A DNA stretch of 64,000 nucleotides from Sedimentibacter sp. (GCA_018436705.1 JAHDLA010000018.1:62001-126000), one strand, 5' to 3'; shown: positions 42,876-53,669, counted from the stretch's first letter. Notes: generated by a model not told the origin, from the sequence alone. Program-made: numbers and translations.

Positions 42876-45800
42876 ATGAAGAAGAAAGGAATTATATCAT
42901 GGCTGCTTATTATATCCATGATTATTACACAAGCTGCGATACCTGCTTTTGGCAGTGTCGCATACGCTTCGGGAGATGATCCACAGATTACTTCCTTAGG
43001 CACTTCTACTTGGACAGGAAATTATCCGTGCCACGGAGACAGTGTTTTTTATGTGGAAGCACAAGGTTTAAATCTTGATGATCTGCAAGCAGAGGTTTCA
43101 CTATACGAATATCCAAACACATACTCACCTGTGGCTTCTGAGACAAACAGATGGTACCTGGGCACTACCTACAAAGGCTACGACCGGTATATTTATGAGA
43201 TGACCGTTGACGGCGGAGGCTCTCTAGGCAATAGCCAAACATATTATATACGTCTGAAGGACGGAAACGATAATTACTATGATGACGGTACGGTATATTT
43301 TAGCAGTAGCGACCCATACTTGTATATTGAATCTAATGACATGCCTCAAGAGGTAGGCACAAATATTTCATCTCTGCCATTTGATATAACTTTAGATGGT
43401 GCAGACGGAAGTGTAAAAAAAGAGAACATTTTAATAAAACTGTACACTGGAACAAAGGACGGATATTGGGGAGATATAACCCTGGGTACTCTTATAGGAA
43501 CTGCTGCTGATCCAGAGATAATCGTGACTGGTGCAGGCCAGTACCGCATTAAGGGTGAATTTTCAATAAGTGATGCACTGCCTGCTGGAGATGAATTGTA
43601 CGTAGAAGCAGAATACAGCGGCATTAAATGCCAAACCCACTCTCCTATTTACGTTTTATCACAGGATGAAACAGGCCAATTTACAATGACAAATGCCATT
43701 GCAGCAAGAAGCTCATACGGCCACCATGAAGGAAGCAGCTATGAGCCGGCCGATGATTCAACATACATCACAGGAATGCCCACTACAGGCTCCTCAGTGA
43801 CTTCTCACAAATTTACTCTTACGGGAGAGTTTTTATCTTCTGCTTCTCAGCTGAGCTCATGGGATGACAGCGGAAGCAATATACTTAGGAACGGTTCCAT
43901 AACTGTGTCAAGTCCTAAATACGGCGTTTATACAGCATCCGGTATGATCGATTTGCCAAAGGATGCGCAAGAAATAGTATTTAAATACGGAGAAAACACC
44001 ATTCATTCTGTGCCTGTTAGTCATACAGCAATTCAGGGCAGTGTATCTCTGACTCCTTTAAATGCTGAATATAAAAATTGGAACTACACATATCCAGAGA
44101 ATATTGACAATTTTCAAGTAGCTTTATCAGGCCTTAACTTGCCAACATCCTCCGGAAGATACTCTGCGCTAATTGATGACGACATTTATGATGATATTGA
44201 CGGCAATGTTATTGGATGTTCCGTTGAAAGCACAGAAGGCGAAATAATTCTTAATATAACCTCTACCGATCCTCTTAACAATGATGATGTAGCTGAGCGT
44301 TATATATCAATACTACTTGACGGTACAGAGCTTATAAATTTAGAGTATGATGAATATGATGGGTTGCAATCCTACGGAAGTATCTGCGGAGCACCACTTA
44401 CATTTGGAGATTTGTGGTATCCTGTAGCGTTTGAAAATATTATGCCTCCAGCTCTTACGCGCATCTATGGAAGCAGAGACTTGGATCTGTACGGAGAAGG
44501 CTTCTCTACTGACAAAACTTATACTGCAAACTTTATGGAGCGCAACATTGGCGGATTATCTGCAGTACCTCAGGAGCTAAGTGCAGAGTTTGTGTCCTCC
44601 GGGAAACTTTCAGTTTCAAGAAATCAAACCGACAATCTTGCAAGAGGAATTTATGAGGTATATATAAGAGAAAATGGTGAGCAGATTAACGGATTTGCGG
44701 AAACGGTCCTTCTTCCTGCTGATGATGTTGAACAGATAATAAACCCAATTGTGAAAATAAACAGCGACGAAACATACACACTTACAAGAAATGTATCCAT
44801 ATCAATAGATCCTGGAAGCTTTACTAATGTGCGTTTTTCAGAGTTTCAGGAAGAGCTGGGAACTTTAGAATACACAGATATACAAAGTACAACTAACTAT
44901 ACTCTCAGCGACGGATACGGAAATAAAACCATATATTTTGAATTTACAAATACAGAAGGCAAGACTTATAACACTACTGCTTCAATAAATTACCGCTCAC
45001 AACTTATTTCTGCACCTGAATTGTGCGGTGTTGTAGGCATTATAGACAGTGAACTTGTGCGGCTTTTTAAGTTTGCAGACTACACACTGTATGTTCAGAC
45101 CGGAGAGATCGGGTATACCTGCAAAACAGATATAATTGACAGCTATGACAACGTAATCTCTTCCTTCACCCTTAACAGAACCTCAACAAAAGACGGCATA
45201 AGCACCTATTCAAAAAGAATAAACATTGGAAACGAGTATGCAACTGCTGCAAAATTAAGATTCTATTATACTGATATTTATGGGCTGGATTCTGACTACA
45301 CCGAAATACCTGTTTCAGTCCTAGAAAAACCTTACATCAGAAACTGCCGTACTGACATAAGCGCCGTGTACTCCATTGGCGAATACTACGCTGTATGCGG
45401 AAGTGATGTAAAACTGTCAATGGATGGAAAATCCGGGTTAAACGGAACAGCACATCTTAAATATAAGGATGGTGAAGGAAGCGAAAAAACATTGGATATA
45501 ATCCTAGCGGAAGAATCAGAAAAGCCATCCAGTTACAAGGCTACATTTACAATTCCGGGAGATGCCGCAGAGCTTTTATCTGTTACTTACAGGCTGACAG
45601 ACCCTTCTGATTCGTCAAATTATGCAGAAAAAACTGAATCAAAAGAAATGAAAGTATTTTCTTCGGCTTCCTTTGAAGGGCTCCCCAACAACGGAGAATT
45701 TGACGGAAAAGGTCTTAATGTTGTTAGTGTTAATGGAATTTCTAAAACTGTCGCAATCAAAAATGGAGAAACCAAATTTTTGTTTAACAAATTACTCCCT

Positions 45801-48800
45801 GGAAACTATACCTATTGGCTGTTTGACAGTAATTCTTCATTCAAACAAGGAAACTTCAGTACTCAGCCTGGAAAAGCCGCAGTTATTGATTTAAGCGATA
45901 CAAAGAAACCTGCTTCAGTTTGCTTCAACGTCACAGTGGAAAATGGCGGCGAACTTTCAAGTAACGCATATGTTATATTCAACTGCAAATCGGGTGACAG
46001 CACATATTATCGTTACGCCAGGATTAATGAAGAATTAAAAGGCCTTACGGATGGAACGACGATTGAAAGTTACACATTAACTCTTCCAACTTCCGATCTA
46101 AAGGTATACGAGATTCCTGAAACAGTTACCGAGCCTATTGTGTTAAACGATGGTACCAACAATATAAATATATCCGTAAATAAAATAAAGACTATAACAG
46201 TACAAATAACTGTAAAGGATGAAAATGTACCGGGCAGAACTGTTCCAGGGACATCTATAAATGCAGGTCAACTTGTTACTAATGGTTCAACATGGTTCTA
46301 CTATACTGCCTCAGGCATAACAGACGAATCGGGCAATATTGAGTTTGAGATTTATCCCGGAACACGTGCATATGTTGATGCACTAAAAGAAAACTATAAT
46401 TTTTTAGAAACTTCTCTTAACATAACTGAAGATAACAACCAAAATTTTGATATCAGTATGTCTTATGCAGATCAAAACAGACTTGTTATAAAAACTATGG
46501 CTATGCCATTAGTTAATGTAAATGAAGACGCAGATATGTCACTTGCATCTGAATCTCAAAACATACTAACAAGCGTATTAATAAAAGATGAAGATGGCAA
46601 CTCGCTGAATAGATACTTCTCAAATAATACTGTTTCATTTGTGAACAATATGTACAATAAGTCAGTTAATGTTTATCCAGATCTGGATAATAGATATGTA
46701 AGCTCCAAGGAATACTATACGGCATCTCTTGATGAATACGGTAACGGGGTCATTGAAATTACAGCTATTCCAAAGGGCGTAATAACTGCTAACATAGCAA
46801 GTGAACACGACGGAGCTGCATCATACATGGTTATATACGACGAAAATGGATACAATATCGCTTCAGTGAATGATGCTGATGGACGACTGTCCACAGAAAC
46901 CTGCAACCTGGATGCAGGAAACTACACAACAGTTTTGCTTTCCGGATACAATCTGCCGAACTTAAATGCATTCAACAAAATAGACAATTTTGAAGGTCTG
47001 GGAATGAAAGAAAATGTTCATTACGTAAAAAGAAATGTTGACTTATACGACGGAAAAATAACGGATTTAGGAGAAATAAATATTCCGGAAGCAATTACCA
47101 AGGATATGCTTCTGCCCTATTCCGTAACATTTGATTCAATATTTGAACCACTATCTGGCGACGGAAGCATAGGAAAAATTCATTGTAAGTACAAAATAAG
47201 CATATCTGAGTTGCTTAAAAATAATATTAAATTAAAATCTATAGGTGCAACTACTTATTCTGGAGCTTTATATAATAAGAAAATTAACGGGATTGATTCG
47301 GAATTTGGCACCCTTGAATATGAGCCTGACTTTGATGGCGATTACACTGTTACTTTTAGCGCTGACACATCCCTCGAAAAACTTAACAGCAATGTATATA
47401 TGTATTTAACATTTGAACGAGACGGTAAAAACATATCCGCAGGTTTTAGAAACAAAGTGGATACTCCTCAAATCAGCCTCATAGCTCCAAAACACGTAGC
47501 AAAAACAGTGGACGAAATAATTGTAAGAGGCATGGCATTCAATGGCAGCACTGTTGAAATATATGACGGAGGCACACTTATAGGCTCCACAGTTGTAAAA
47601 AGCAGTCACAGCTATTCAATGACAGCATCTCTTGTTTCGCCTGGAACTCCTTCCGTTCATACTCTAACGGCCAAAATGACAACTCCTGATGACAGAGTTT
47701 TTACATCAGAGCCTGTTATCTGCGAAATAATTGATGGAGATAAGAGAGCCAGCATAAGCAATTTTGAGTTCAGGAATATGGCCCATTACTCAAGCTTGGA
47801 TGATCCAAGAGTTAAACCATTTAGTGTTGAGGAGCTTGGAGCTGGTTCAACTGCCGCGTGCATATACAACCCATATGACAAGAGCCGCGTAACATTCCGG
47901 ATTAACAAACTTGTAAGCTCACAACTTGAAAGTGTATATGTTATAAACACAGATAAAAACGGCGTTAAGACCAGGTATCCTGCAGAACTTGTACGTGATG
48001 ACCCCCAAGGCAGGTATTCGGAATGGATAATGGAAGAGGTTATGGGTTTAAGTATAAACGACCTGTCTGTCTTCTATTCTGTTAAAGACGGTGAAGATAT
48101 TGGATTGCTTACAGGGTATGCCGCTCCTACTGAACAGCAATTTACAGATGCGTTGAACAACCTTGAAAGTATGGAACCAGCCAACCTTCCGGCAGATTAT
48201 AGAAGCAATGAAGCTGCAATAATTACTGAGCAAACCGAAAATCACGTAAAAGCTCACAAAGACTTCAACGGAGTTCGCGTAGGCATAGAAGCAAGTTACA
48301 ACAATGTAAGCGGATACTCAGAAGCCAGTCTTTTAGCGCAGGGCTTCAGAAAAATACCGGTTGGCAACTCGGGAGAATTTTACCTGATAAAGGACAGTTC
48401 AACTGAATCATCAAGCGAATTTAGAGTATACAGAACCATGTATGTAAGTTCCGGCCTGGCTGCAGCAATGAAAGACGGAACCTCCTATGCAAGAAATGAA
48501 GATGTTATAGAAAACGACGGTACTATTTACGCAAGCAGTTCTCCGATTTTATATGCTTCCACTGCCAACACAGTGAGAAACATTTCCGGAAAGGTAGATT
48601 ATGTGGGATATGTTCAAAACACAGGAGAAGTAGCATATGAAGCATTCAGAAACAGAACAACAAACCTTGGACATTTGGGAACAGGTATGCAGGTAATAGG
48701 AGGTATTGCTACGGCCGCGCAGATTTTTTCAGGACCTGCCAGCGTAGACCCAGCAAATCTGAGGACATTGACAGACCAAATAAAGGATTCCTCTGTAAGA

Positions 48801-50945
48801 AGCCGTTTGAGAGGAGAAATCACTGAATACCGCAAGGCCAGAACAGACAGCCACTCCATAAGCAGTCTTATGGGTGTTGTAAGCTATGGATCAAGTTTCT
48901 TCTCATTGCCAGGCAAATGCCTGAGCTACGTAGTATCCACCGGTAATATGGTATTTACACAAAAAATAGATGCGGAATACAATCTTTGGGGAAACGGAAT
49001 ACTGGCACAGATTATGATGCAGCTTAGAAAAGAAGACAAGGACATAGGAGAAGAAGATGATACTGATGATCCTAAATGGATGATGGACCCTTCAGGATAT
49101 GTATTCGAAGCCGTTGAAAGCAACAGAGCAGAAGGAGTAACAGCCACTGTGCAGACTGATAGTCAAGGTGACTGGGCAGCCTGGGAGGATGAGTTTTTAA
49201 TTGAGTCTGAACAGGAAAATCCTCAGACAACTGATGAATATGGAAAGTACGGCTGGGATGTACCTATTGGAAACTGGAGAGTTATGTTTGAAGACAGTTT
49301 CGGTAGATATAATGCAGCTCTGACCAAGTCAATGACAGTACCTCCGGTACACACTGAAGTAAATATAGGTCTTGTATCAACAAAAGCCCCTCAGGTGCAC
49401 GGTGCAGCAGCAGATGCTTCCGGAATCGAAGTGGAATTTTCCATGTACATGCAAAGCGAATCTATTTATGACCCGGAAGGAACTGTTAACGGAATACAAG
49501 TTGTCGAAACAGAATCCGGCGAAACAGTACCATGTGAAAAAATTGAATTTATAACCGAAGCCGAGAATACCGGATATACCTCTGACGGATTATACCAAAG
49601 CGATACAATATCCTCGAAAAAATTTGTTAAGCGCATCCGATTTATTGCAAATGAAGAATTGTATCCTGGTGGATTCAAACTTTACGAAGATGACGGAGTA
49701 ACACCTAAGGAGTATACGGTTGTAGTATCTGAAAATGTACTGAGCTACTCAGGCGTAAAAATGGATGAAGATTTTTACACAAACATAACCGCATCAGAAA
49801 GAATGACCGCATCACAACCTGTATCCGATACTGATGGCGGAAACTATGATGAAAGTATAACATTAAGCCTCAGCACAGATACCCCCGATGCGAATATATA
49901 TTACACAACTGACGGAAGTGTACCAACAGTAAATTCCTTTAAATACACAAAATCCATTAAACTCTTTGAATCATCTGAATTAAAGGCAATTGCTTCAAAG
50001 GTGGGAATGAATGACAGCACGCTATTTTCTGCAGTATACATGATTGGTGATGATGACGTTAAGATTGCTTCAAAACCTGTTGCATCTCCAGCGGGCGGAA
50101 CTTACACCGGGACTCAAAATGTAATTCTTACCACATCAACCGTGAACGCATCTATTTATTATACTTTAGACGGAAGTACACCGGGTGCTTCAGACACACT
50201 CTACACAGGTGCGGTGAGAATTTCTTCATCATCTACATTAAAAGCCGTTGCAATAAAGAATGGATATATAAACAGCAGTGTTCTCAGCGAGACATACATC
50301 ATAAAATCGTCGGGGGGCGGAAGCGGCTCACCTGGTAACGGCAATGAAAATACTGATGAAAACGCATCAATTATTGAAAGCGCTGAAACCGAAAAAATTA
50401 ATTTTAAAGACATCTTAGAAAATGACTGGTTCTATGAAAATGTAAAATTTGTTGTGAATAAGGGTTTATTCAAGGGAATAACAGAAAATGAATTTTATCC
50501 GCACAGCTCTATGACAAGAGCAATGCTTGTAACAGTGCTGTTTAGATTAGATGGCTCTGTAAATGTTGAAAAAATATCCTTCGAGGATATTCAGGAAGAT
50601 TCATGGTATGTCATTGCTGTAAGTTGGGCCTCTAAAAAAGGTGTTGTTGGAGGTTACGGTAACGGAATGTTTGGGCCAAATGACAACATCACCCGTGAAC
50701 AACTTGCTGCAGTACTATATCGTTACGCATTGATAAAAGGATACAACACAGACAATTTATCAGACATAGAAAATTTCAAAGACTACGAAAATGTTTCAGA
50801 CTGGGCTATTGAGCCGATTAAATGGATGGTTGGAAATAAACTCTTGAACGGTAAGGACGGAAATATACTTGATCCTTCAGGATATGCCACAAGAGCCGAA
50901 GTTGCGGCAATTTTACAGCGATTCATTGAATATATAGTCAAATAG
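42876..50945 (+). CDS. giant SLH-anchored multidomain surface protein
   Basis: A 2,689-residue secreted protein. The signal peptide (about 1-31) is followed by about 2,000 residues of beta-rich, probably Ig-like and carboxypeptidase-regulatory-like modules. A segment beginning DPSGYVFEAV (about 2,072) is followed by YGWDVPIGNWRVMF, a pattern that recurs in large clostridial surface proteins. Two chitobiase/CHB_HEX_C-like repeats follow (about 2,325-2,395 and 2,405-2,475; YYTTDGSVP, YYTLDGSTP). After a Gly/Ser linker come three SLH domains (about 2,510-2,689; TRAM, TREQ, TRAE motifs). ATG 42876 has AAGGAGG 5 nt upstream; earlier in-frame codons lack this. Likely an S-layer-associated adhesin or matrix protein. 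Confidence 0.88.
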   Translation: MKKKGIISWLLIISMIITQAAIPAFGSVAYASGDDPQITSLGTSTWTGNYPCHGDSVFYVEAQGLNLDDLQAEVSLYEYPNTYSPVASETNRWYLGTTYKGYDRYIYEMTVDGGGSLGNSQTYYIRLKDGNDNYYDDGTVYFSSSDPYLYIESNDMPQEVGTNISSLPFDITLDGADGSVKKENILIKLYTGTKDGYWGDITLGTLIGTAADPEIIVTGAGQYRIKGEFSISDALPAGDELYVEAEYSGIKCQTHSPIYVLSQDETGQFTMTNAIAARSSYGHHEGSSYEPADDSTYITGMPTTGSSVTSHKFTLTGEFLSSASQLSSWDDSGSNILRNGSITVSSPKYGVYTASGMIDLPKDAQEIVFKYGENTIHSVPVSHTAIQGSVSLTPLNAEYKNWNYTYPENIDNFQVALSGLNLPTSSGRYSALIDDDIYDDIDGNVIGCSVESTEGEIILNITSTDPLNNDDVAERYISILLDGTELINLEYDEYDGLQSYGSICGAPLTFGDLWYPVAFENIMPPALTRIYGSRDLDLYGEGFSTDKTYTANFMERNIGGLSAVPQELSAEFVSSGKLSVSRNQTDNLARGIYEVYIRENGEQINGFAETVLLPADDVEQIINPIVKINSDETYTLTRNVSISIDPGSFTNVRFSEFQEELGTLEYTDIQSTTNYTLSDGYGNKTIYFEFTNTEGKTYNTTASINYRSQLISAPELCGVVGIIDSELVRLFKFADYTLYVQTGEIGYTCKTDIIDSYDNVISSFTLNRTSTKDGISTYSKRINIGNEYATAAKLRFYYTDIYGLDSDYTEIPVSVLEKPYIRNCRTDISAVYSIGEYYAVCGSDVKLSMDGKSGLNGTAHLKYKDGEGSEKTLDIILAEESEKPSSYKATFTIPGDAAELLSVTYRLTDPSDSSNYAEKTESKEMKVFSSASFEGLPNNGEFDGKGLNVVSVNGISKTVAIKNGETKFLFNKLLPGNYTYWLFDSNSSFKQGNFSTQPGKAAVIDLSDTKKPASVCFNVTVENGGELSSNAYVIFNCKSGDSTYYRYARINEELKGLTDGTTIESYTLTLPTSDLKVYEIPETVTEPIVLNDGTNNINISVNKIKTITVQITVKDENVPGRTVPGTSINAGQLVTNGSTWFYYTASGITDESGNIEFEIYPGTRAYVDALKENYNFLETSLNITEDNNQNFDISMSYADQNRLVIKTMAMPLVNVNEDADMSLASESQNILTSVLIKDEDGNSLNRYFSNNTVSFVNNMYNKSVNVYPDLDNRYVSSKEYYTASLDEYGNGVIEITAIPKGVITANIASEHDGAASYMVIYDENGYNIASVNDADGRLSTETCNLDAGNYTTVLLSGYNLPNLNAFNKIDNFEGLGMKENVHYVKRNVDLYDGKITDLGEINIPEAITKDMLLPYSVTFDSIFEPLSGDGSIGKIHCKYKISISELLKNNIKLKSIGATTYSGALYNKKINGIDSEFGTLEYEPDFDGDYTVTFSADTSLEKLNSNVYMYLTFERDGKNISAGFRNKVDTPQISLIAPKHVAKTVDEIIVRGMAFNGSTVEIYDGGTLIGSTVVKSSHSYSMTASLVSPGTPSVHTLTAKMTTPDDRVFTSEPVICEIIDGDKRASISNFEFRNMAHYSSLDDPRVKPFSVEELGAGSTAACIYNPYDKSRVTFRINKLVSSQLESVYVINTDKNGVKTRYPAELVRDDPQGRYSEWIMEEVMGLSINDLSVFYSVKDGEDIGLLTGYAAPTEQQFTDALNNLESMEPANLPADYRSNEAAIITEQTENHVKAHKDFNGVRVGIEASYNNVSGYSEASLLAQGFRKIPVGNSGEFYLIKDSSTESSSEFRVYRTMYVSSGLAAAMKDGTSYARNEDVIENDGTIYASSSPILYASTANTVRNISGKVDYVGYVQNTGEVAYEAFRNRTTNLGHLGTGMQVIGGIATAAQIFSGPASVDPANLRTLTDQIKDSSVRSRLRGEITEYRKARTDSHSISSLMGVVSYGSSFFSLPGKCLSYVVSTGNMVFTQKIDAEYNLWGNGILAQIMMQLRKEDKDIGEEDDTDDPKWMMDPSGYVFEAVESNRAEGVTATVQTDSQGDWAAWEDEFLIESEQENPQTTDEYGKYGWDVPIGNWRVMFEDSFGRYNAALTKSMTVPPVHTEVNIGLVSTKAPQVHGAAADASGIEVEFSMYMQSESIYDPEGTVNGIQVVETESGETVPCEKIEFITEAENTGYTSDGLYQSDTISSKKFVKRIRFIANEELYPGGFKLYEDDGVTPKEYTVVVSENVLSYSGVKMDEDFYTNITASERMTASQPVSDTDGGNYDESITLSLSTDTPDANIYYTTDGSVPTVNSFKYTKSIKLFESSELKAIASKVGMNDSTLFSAVYMIGDDDVKIASKPVASPAGGTYTGTQNVILTTSTVNASIYYTLDGSTPGASDTLYTGAVRISSSSTLKAVAIKNGYINSSVLSETYIIKSSGGGSGSPGNGNENTDENASIIESAETEKINFKDILENDWFYENVKFVVNKGLFKGITENEFYPHSSMTRAMLVTVLFRLDGSVNVEKISFEDIQEDSWYVIAVSWASKKGVVGGYGNGMFGPNDNITREQLAAVLYRYALIKGYNTDNLSDIENFKDYENVSDWAIEPIKWMVGNKLLNGKDGNILDPSGYATRAEVAAILQRFIEYIVK

Positions 50946-50950
50946 CCAAC

Positions 50951-50981
50951 AAAAAAGGGCTTGCATATTTGCAAGCTCTTT
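50951..50981. terminator. bidirectional terminator between the giant SLH and GH26 genes
   Basis: Stem GGGCTTGC / GCAAGCTC around a short loop, flanked by six T on the minus strand and CTTTCC on the plus strand. Confidence 0.7.
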
Positions 50982-50982
50982 C

Positions 50983-52500
50983 CTATTTATAACTCTGCAA
51001 TCCTTCTTTGACTGCTTCTATAACATCCTTTTCTAAATCCAGTCTGTAATTTCTAGAAATTGTTTTTCCCGGCTTTGTCATATCATAGTCCTGTCCGTTC
51101 CATAGAACAGCAAGTTTAATTCTATCATAGCTGGATATTCTTTCAAACATATCCTTAAACCATTCAGCTTTGTTACCTCCTAAGGAAGCACCGCTGAATT
51201 CCGTTATCATCATAGGATGCTTAAAATGGCGTACATAATCGTAATAAAAATGATCATAAGCCTGAGAAAAACTTCTCCACGTCTCTCCTGTATAATAATT
51301 ACCTGTATTATAAGAGGTCAAACCTACTATATCCACATATTCGTTTCCCGGGTAATAATTTAAATAGTGATTATACGCAAAATTCGGAAATGATTTTTCG
51401 TTAGGATTCCACACAAAAACAACATTATCTACTTCATTTTTTTCGAATCTGTCATATATATATCTCCAGCATTCAATAAACAAATCCGTGTCCTTGCCAA
51501 CCCTGTGAGCTGAATACCAAACCCATTCTCCATTCATCTCATTATTTAATCTGAAAAGCACTGGGTAATCATATTCATTAAAGCTTTTTGCCAGTTCATC
51601 AAGATAATTATCATAATTGCCCTTAAGTATTTCAAGAGTAATGTCTTTTTCTTCTCCATCAATTAAGTCCGTAGTATACAATCCGTATTCCACTACCTTC
51701 CCTTCCTGCTTTGCTCTGTTCATGTGCTCAGTTTTAAATGGAAGCTGAAAAGAATTGTAAATCAGCACCACAGGAAATTCATAATTAAACATATTCTCCA
51801 GCTGCTTCAATCTGTATGCATATGTGGGATACGTCGGCTCAAAAATCCCAAAATGCATTTTGTCATTATTTATAAAATATTTATCATAAAACTCCTGAGT
51901 TTTTTCATCAAAATTCTTTTCAACAGGCTCGAACACGGTATCTTCTTTTATTTCAGATGTTTTATCGATTAACTTAAAAGATGGCATTATATATTCTATA
52001 TATATTTGCTGCGAAGATTTCATAAACACTGTTATAAGCTCCTTGTAGGATCTGGCGAATGTAATCATCGCATAATAATTTCGATCATGCTCTTGACCTT
52101 CTATCTTGGTCCTCTCATAAAGAATTATATGGCCGTTTAATCCATTAAAATTATAATTGTATTCACCTGTTACTTTAAATTCCGGGTTATTTACTATCCC
52201 TCTATTTCCATAGTCAATATAAGTTGTAATGTTGTTCAAGTCATTATAGAAACTGTCATATAAAACATCCACAACAAGATCATCTGATTCAAACCTGCTT
52301 TTTACGCTTACAATATCTTCGCTTAGCTTCAGATTGTTCAAAAGCACTATTTCATATCCATAGGCATTGTTTATATATTTATAGTAATTATCAGAGTACG
52401 GAACTAAAGCGGTGCTTTCCGAAAGCTCTTCTGCAAATGCATTGCTTGCAGTCATTACAATAAGAACTGAAATTAAAATCAATATTTTTTTGAAATTCAT
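50983..52500 (-). CDS. secreted GH26-like glycoside hydrolase
   Basis: Exported protein (signal peptide about 1-23, cleavage near AFAEE). The C-terminal half (about 205-500) looks like a GH26 TIM barrel: acid/base E321 in RLNNEMNGEW and nucleophile E434 in MITEFSGAS, plus VWNPNE and VGLTSYN. Beta-mannan or related polysaccharide is the usual substrate. The first 180 residues form a separate domain I do not recognise. AGGAGAG precedes the ATG. Convergent with the giant surface protein gene, so a surface-polysaccharide role is plausible. Confidence 0.82.
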   Translation of the reverse strand: MNFKKILILISVLIVMTASNAFAEELSESTALVPYSDNYYKYINNAYGYEIVLLNNLKLSEDIVSVKSRFESDDLVVDVLYDSFYNDLNNITTYIDYGNRGIVNNPEFKVTGEYNYNFNGLNGHIILYERTKIEGQEHDRNYYAMITFARSYKELITVFMKSSQQIYIEYIMPSFKLIDKTSEIKEDTVFEPVEKNFDEKTQEFYDKYFINNDKMHFGIFEPTYPTYAYRLKQLENMFNYEFPVVLIYNSFQLPFKTEHMNRAKQEGKVVEYGLYTTDLIDGEEKDITLEILKGNYDNYLDELAKSFNEYDYPVLFRLNNEMNGEWVWYSAHRVGKDTDLFIECWRYIYDRFEKNEVDNVVFVWNPNEKSFPNFAYNHYLNYYPGNEYVDIVGLTSYNTGNYYTGETWRSFSQAYDHFYYDYVRHFKHPMMITEFSGASLGGNKAEWFKDMFERISSYDRIKLAVLWNGQDYDMTKPGKTISRNYRLDLEKDVIEAVKEGLQSYK

Positions 52501-52737
52501 ATTTACTCTCCTGATGTTATTTTAAAAAATGTTCAAATCCTTATAAGCAGTATTAATAAAAAATGCCAGTGCTCAATTCTATCAAATGTGGTAATGTATG
52601 TCAATAATTTCGAACAGCATTTAAAAGCAACTCTAAAACCATTATAAATATATTTACATATATTATACGTGGAAATAAAATGATTGTTTAAAAATGACCG
52701 TTATGATATAATTCATTCATTATATGGGAGGGAAATA

Positions 52738-53166
52738 ATGCTTTCTATAGGTACACTTAAAAGAGGATTCATCAATGGAGTAAAGACTCTTCTTGATCTT
52801 ACAAAAATTTTAGCACCTGTTTATGTTGGTGTGCAGATTCTTTCGATTTCAGGAGTCTTAAATATAATAGCACAATTTTTTTCACCTATCATGTCTATTT
52901 TTGGTCTTCCAGGTGAAACATCACTTGTATTAATATTAGGATGGGCTTCAGGCACGTATGCAGCGCTAGGCGCACTTGCCGCCATAAAACTTACAGGAAT
53001 TCAAATAACAACTATTGCTATTATGATATCAACTGCACATAATCTTATAACCGAAGGTGCTGTCGTCAAAAAATTAGGAGTAAGTATGTTTACCAGTATT
53101 TCATCGAGATTAATAATGTCTCTTATACTGGGGTTCTTATTTTATAGGATGTTTGGGGGATTTTAA
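52738..53166 (+). CDS. nucleoside-recognition (Gate) domain membrane protein A
   Basis: A 142-residue protein with about four helices and the Gate-domain pattern (APVYVGVQILSISGVLNIIA, LGWASGTYAALGALAAIKL). It resembles a shortened SpmA/nucleoside-transporter half. ATG 52738 is preceded by GGGAGGG. Its stop overlaps the start of the next gene (TAATG). Function unknown; SpmA/SpmB relatives act in spore core dehydration. Confidence 0.75.
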   Translation: MLSIGTLKRGFINGVKTLLDLTKILAPVYVGVQILSISGVLNIIAQFFSPIMSIFGLPGETSLVLILGWASGTYAALGALAAIKLTGIQITTIAIMISTAHNLITEGAVVKKLGVSMFTSISSRLIMSLILGFLFYRMFGGF

Positions 53167-53633
53167 TGGAAACGGTTTTAGAAATACTATTAAACTTAAC
53201 TTCGTTCATATGGAGCATAGCTAAAGTTCTGATACCTTTAATGATAGTAATTGAAATATTTAAGGATACAAAGATGATAGATAAAATATCCCACAAGATA
53301 AAACCTATCACCAAATTTTTTACTATAAGCGAAGACTCGGGAATTTCACTTATCTTCGGACTAATATTTGGCCTGACCATAGGAGCAGGCGCAGTTATCC
53401 AAAGTGTTAAGGATTATAATATTGACAAAAGAAGTGTATTTCTGGTAACAATGTTTCTCTCAATGTGTCATGCAGTATTTGAAGACACTATGATTATGGG
53501 AGCTGCAGGAGCAAATCCATTTGCTGTATTGGCAGCAAGAATTTTATCTGCCATATTTATTACTTTTATTCTTTCCCGATTCGTAAAAAAAGATATTCCG
53601 ATAAATGATATTCAAAAAGACGGCTCGTATTGA
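53166..53633 (+). CDS. nucleoside-recognition (Gate) domain membrane protein B
   Basis: A 155-residue partner of the preceding gene, coupled by a one-base stop-start overlap. Helices and Gate-type motifs (LIFGLIFGLTIGAGAVIQSV, MCHAVFEDTMIMGAAGANPF) are visible. The pair probably forms a heteromeric membrane complex analogous to SpmA-SpmB. No ligand is known. Confidence 0.75.
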   Translation: METVLEILLNLTSFIWSIAKVLIPLMIVIEIFKDTKMIDKISHKIKPITKFFTISEDSGISLIFGLIFGLTIGAGAVIQSVKDYNIDKRSVFLVTMFLSMCHAVFEDTMIMGAAGANPFAVLAARILSAIFITFILSRFVKKDIPINDIQKDGSY

Positions 53634-53669
53634 TTGGTGATAAAATCAATACAATCCGTCCCTATTTTT
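53619..53669 (+). terminator. terminator after the Gate-domain pair
   Basis: Two-tier hairpin: outer GACGG (53619-53623) with CCGTC (53656-53660), inner GTATTGAT (53627-53634) with ATCAATAC (53645-53652), followed by CCTATTTTTC. It overlaps the stop codon region. Confidence 0.7.
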
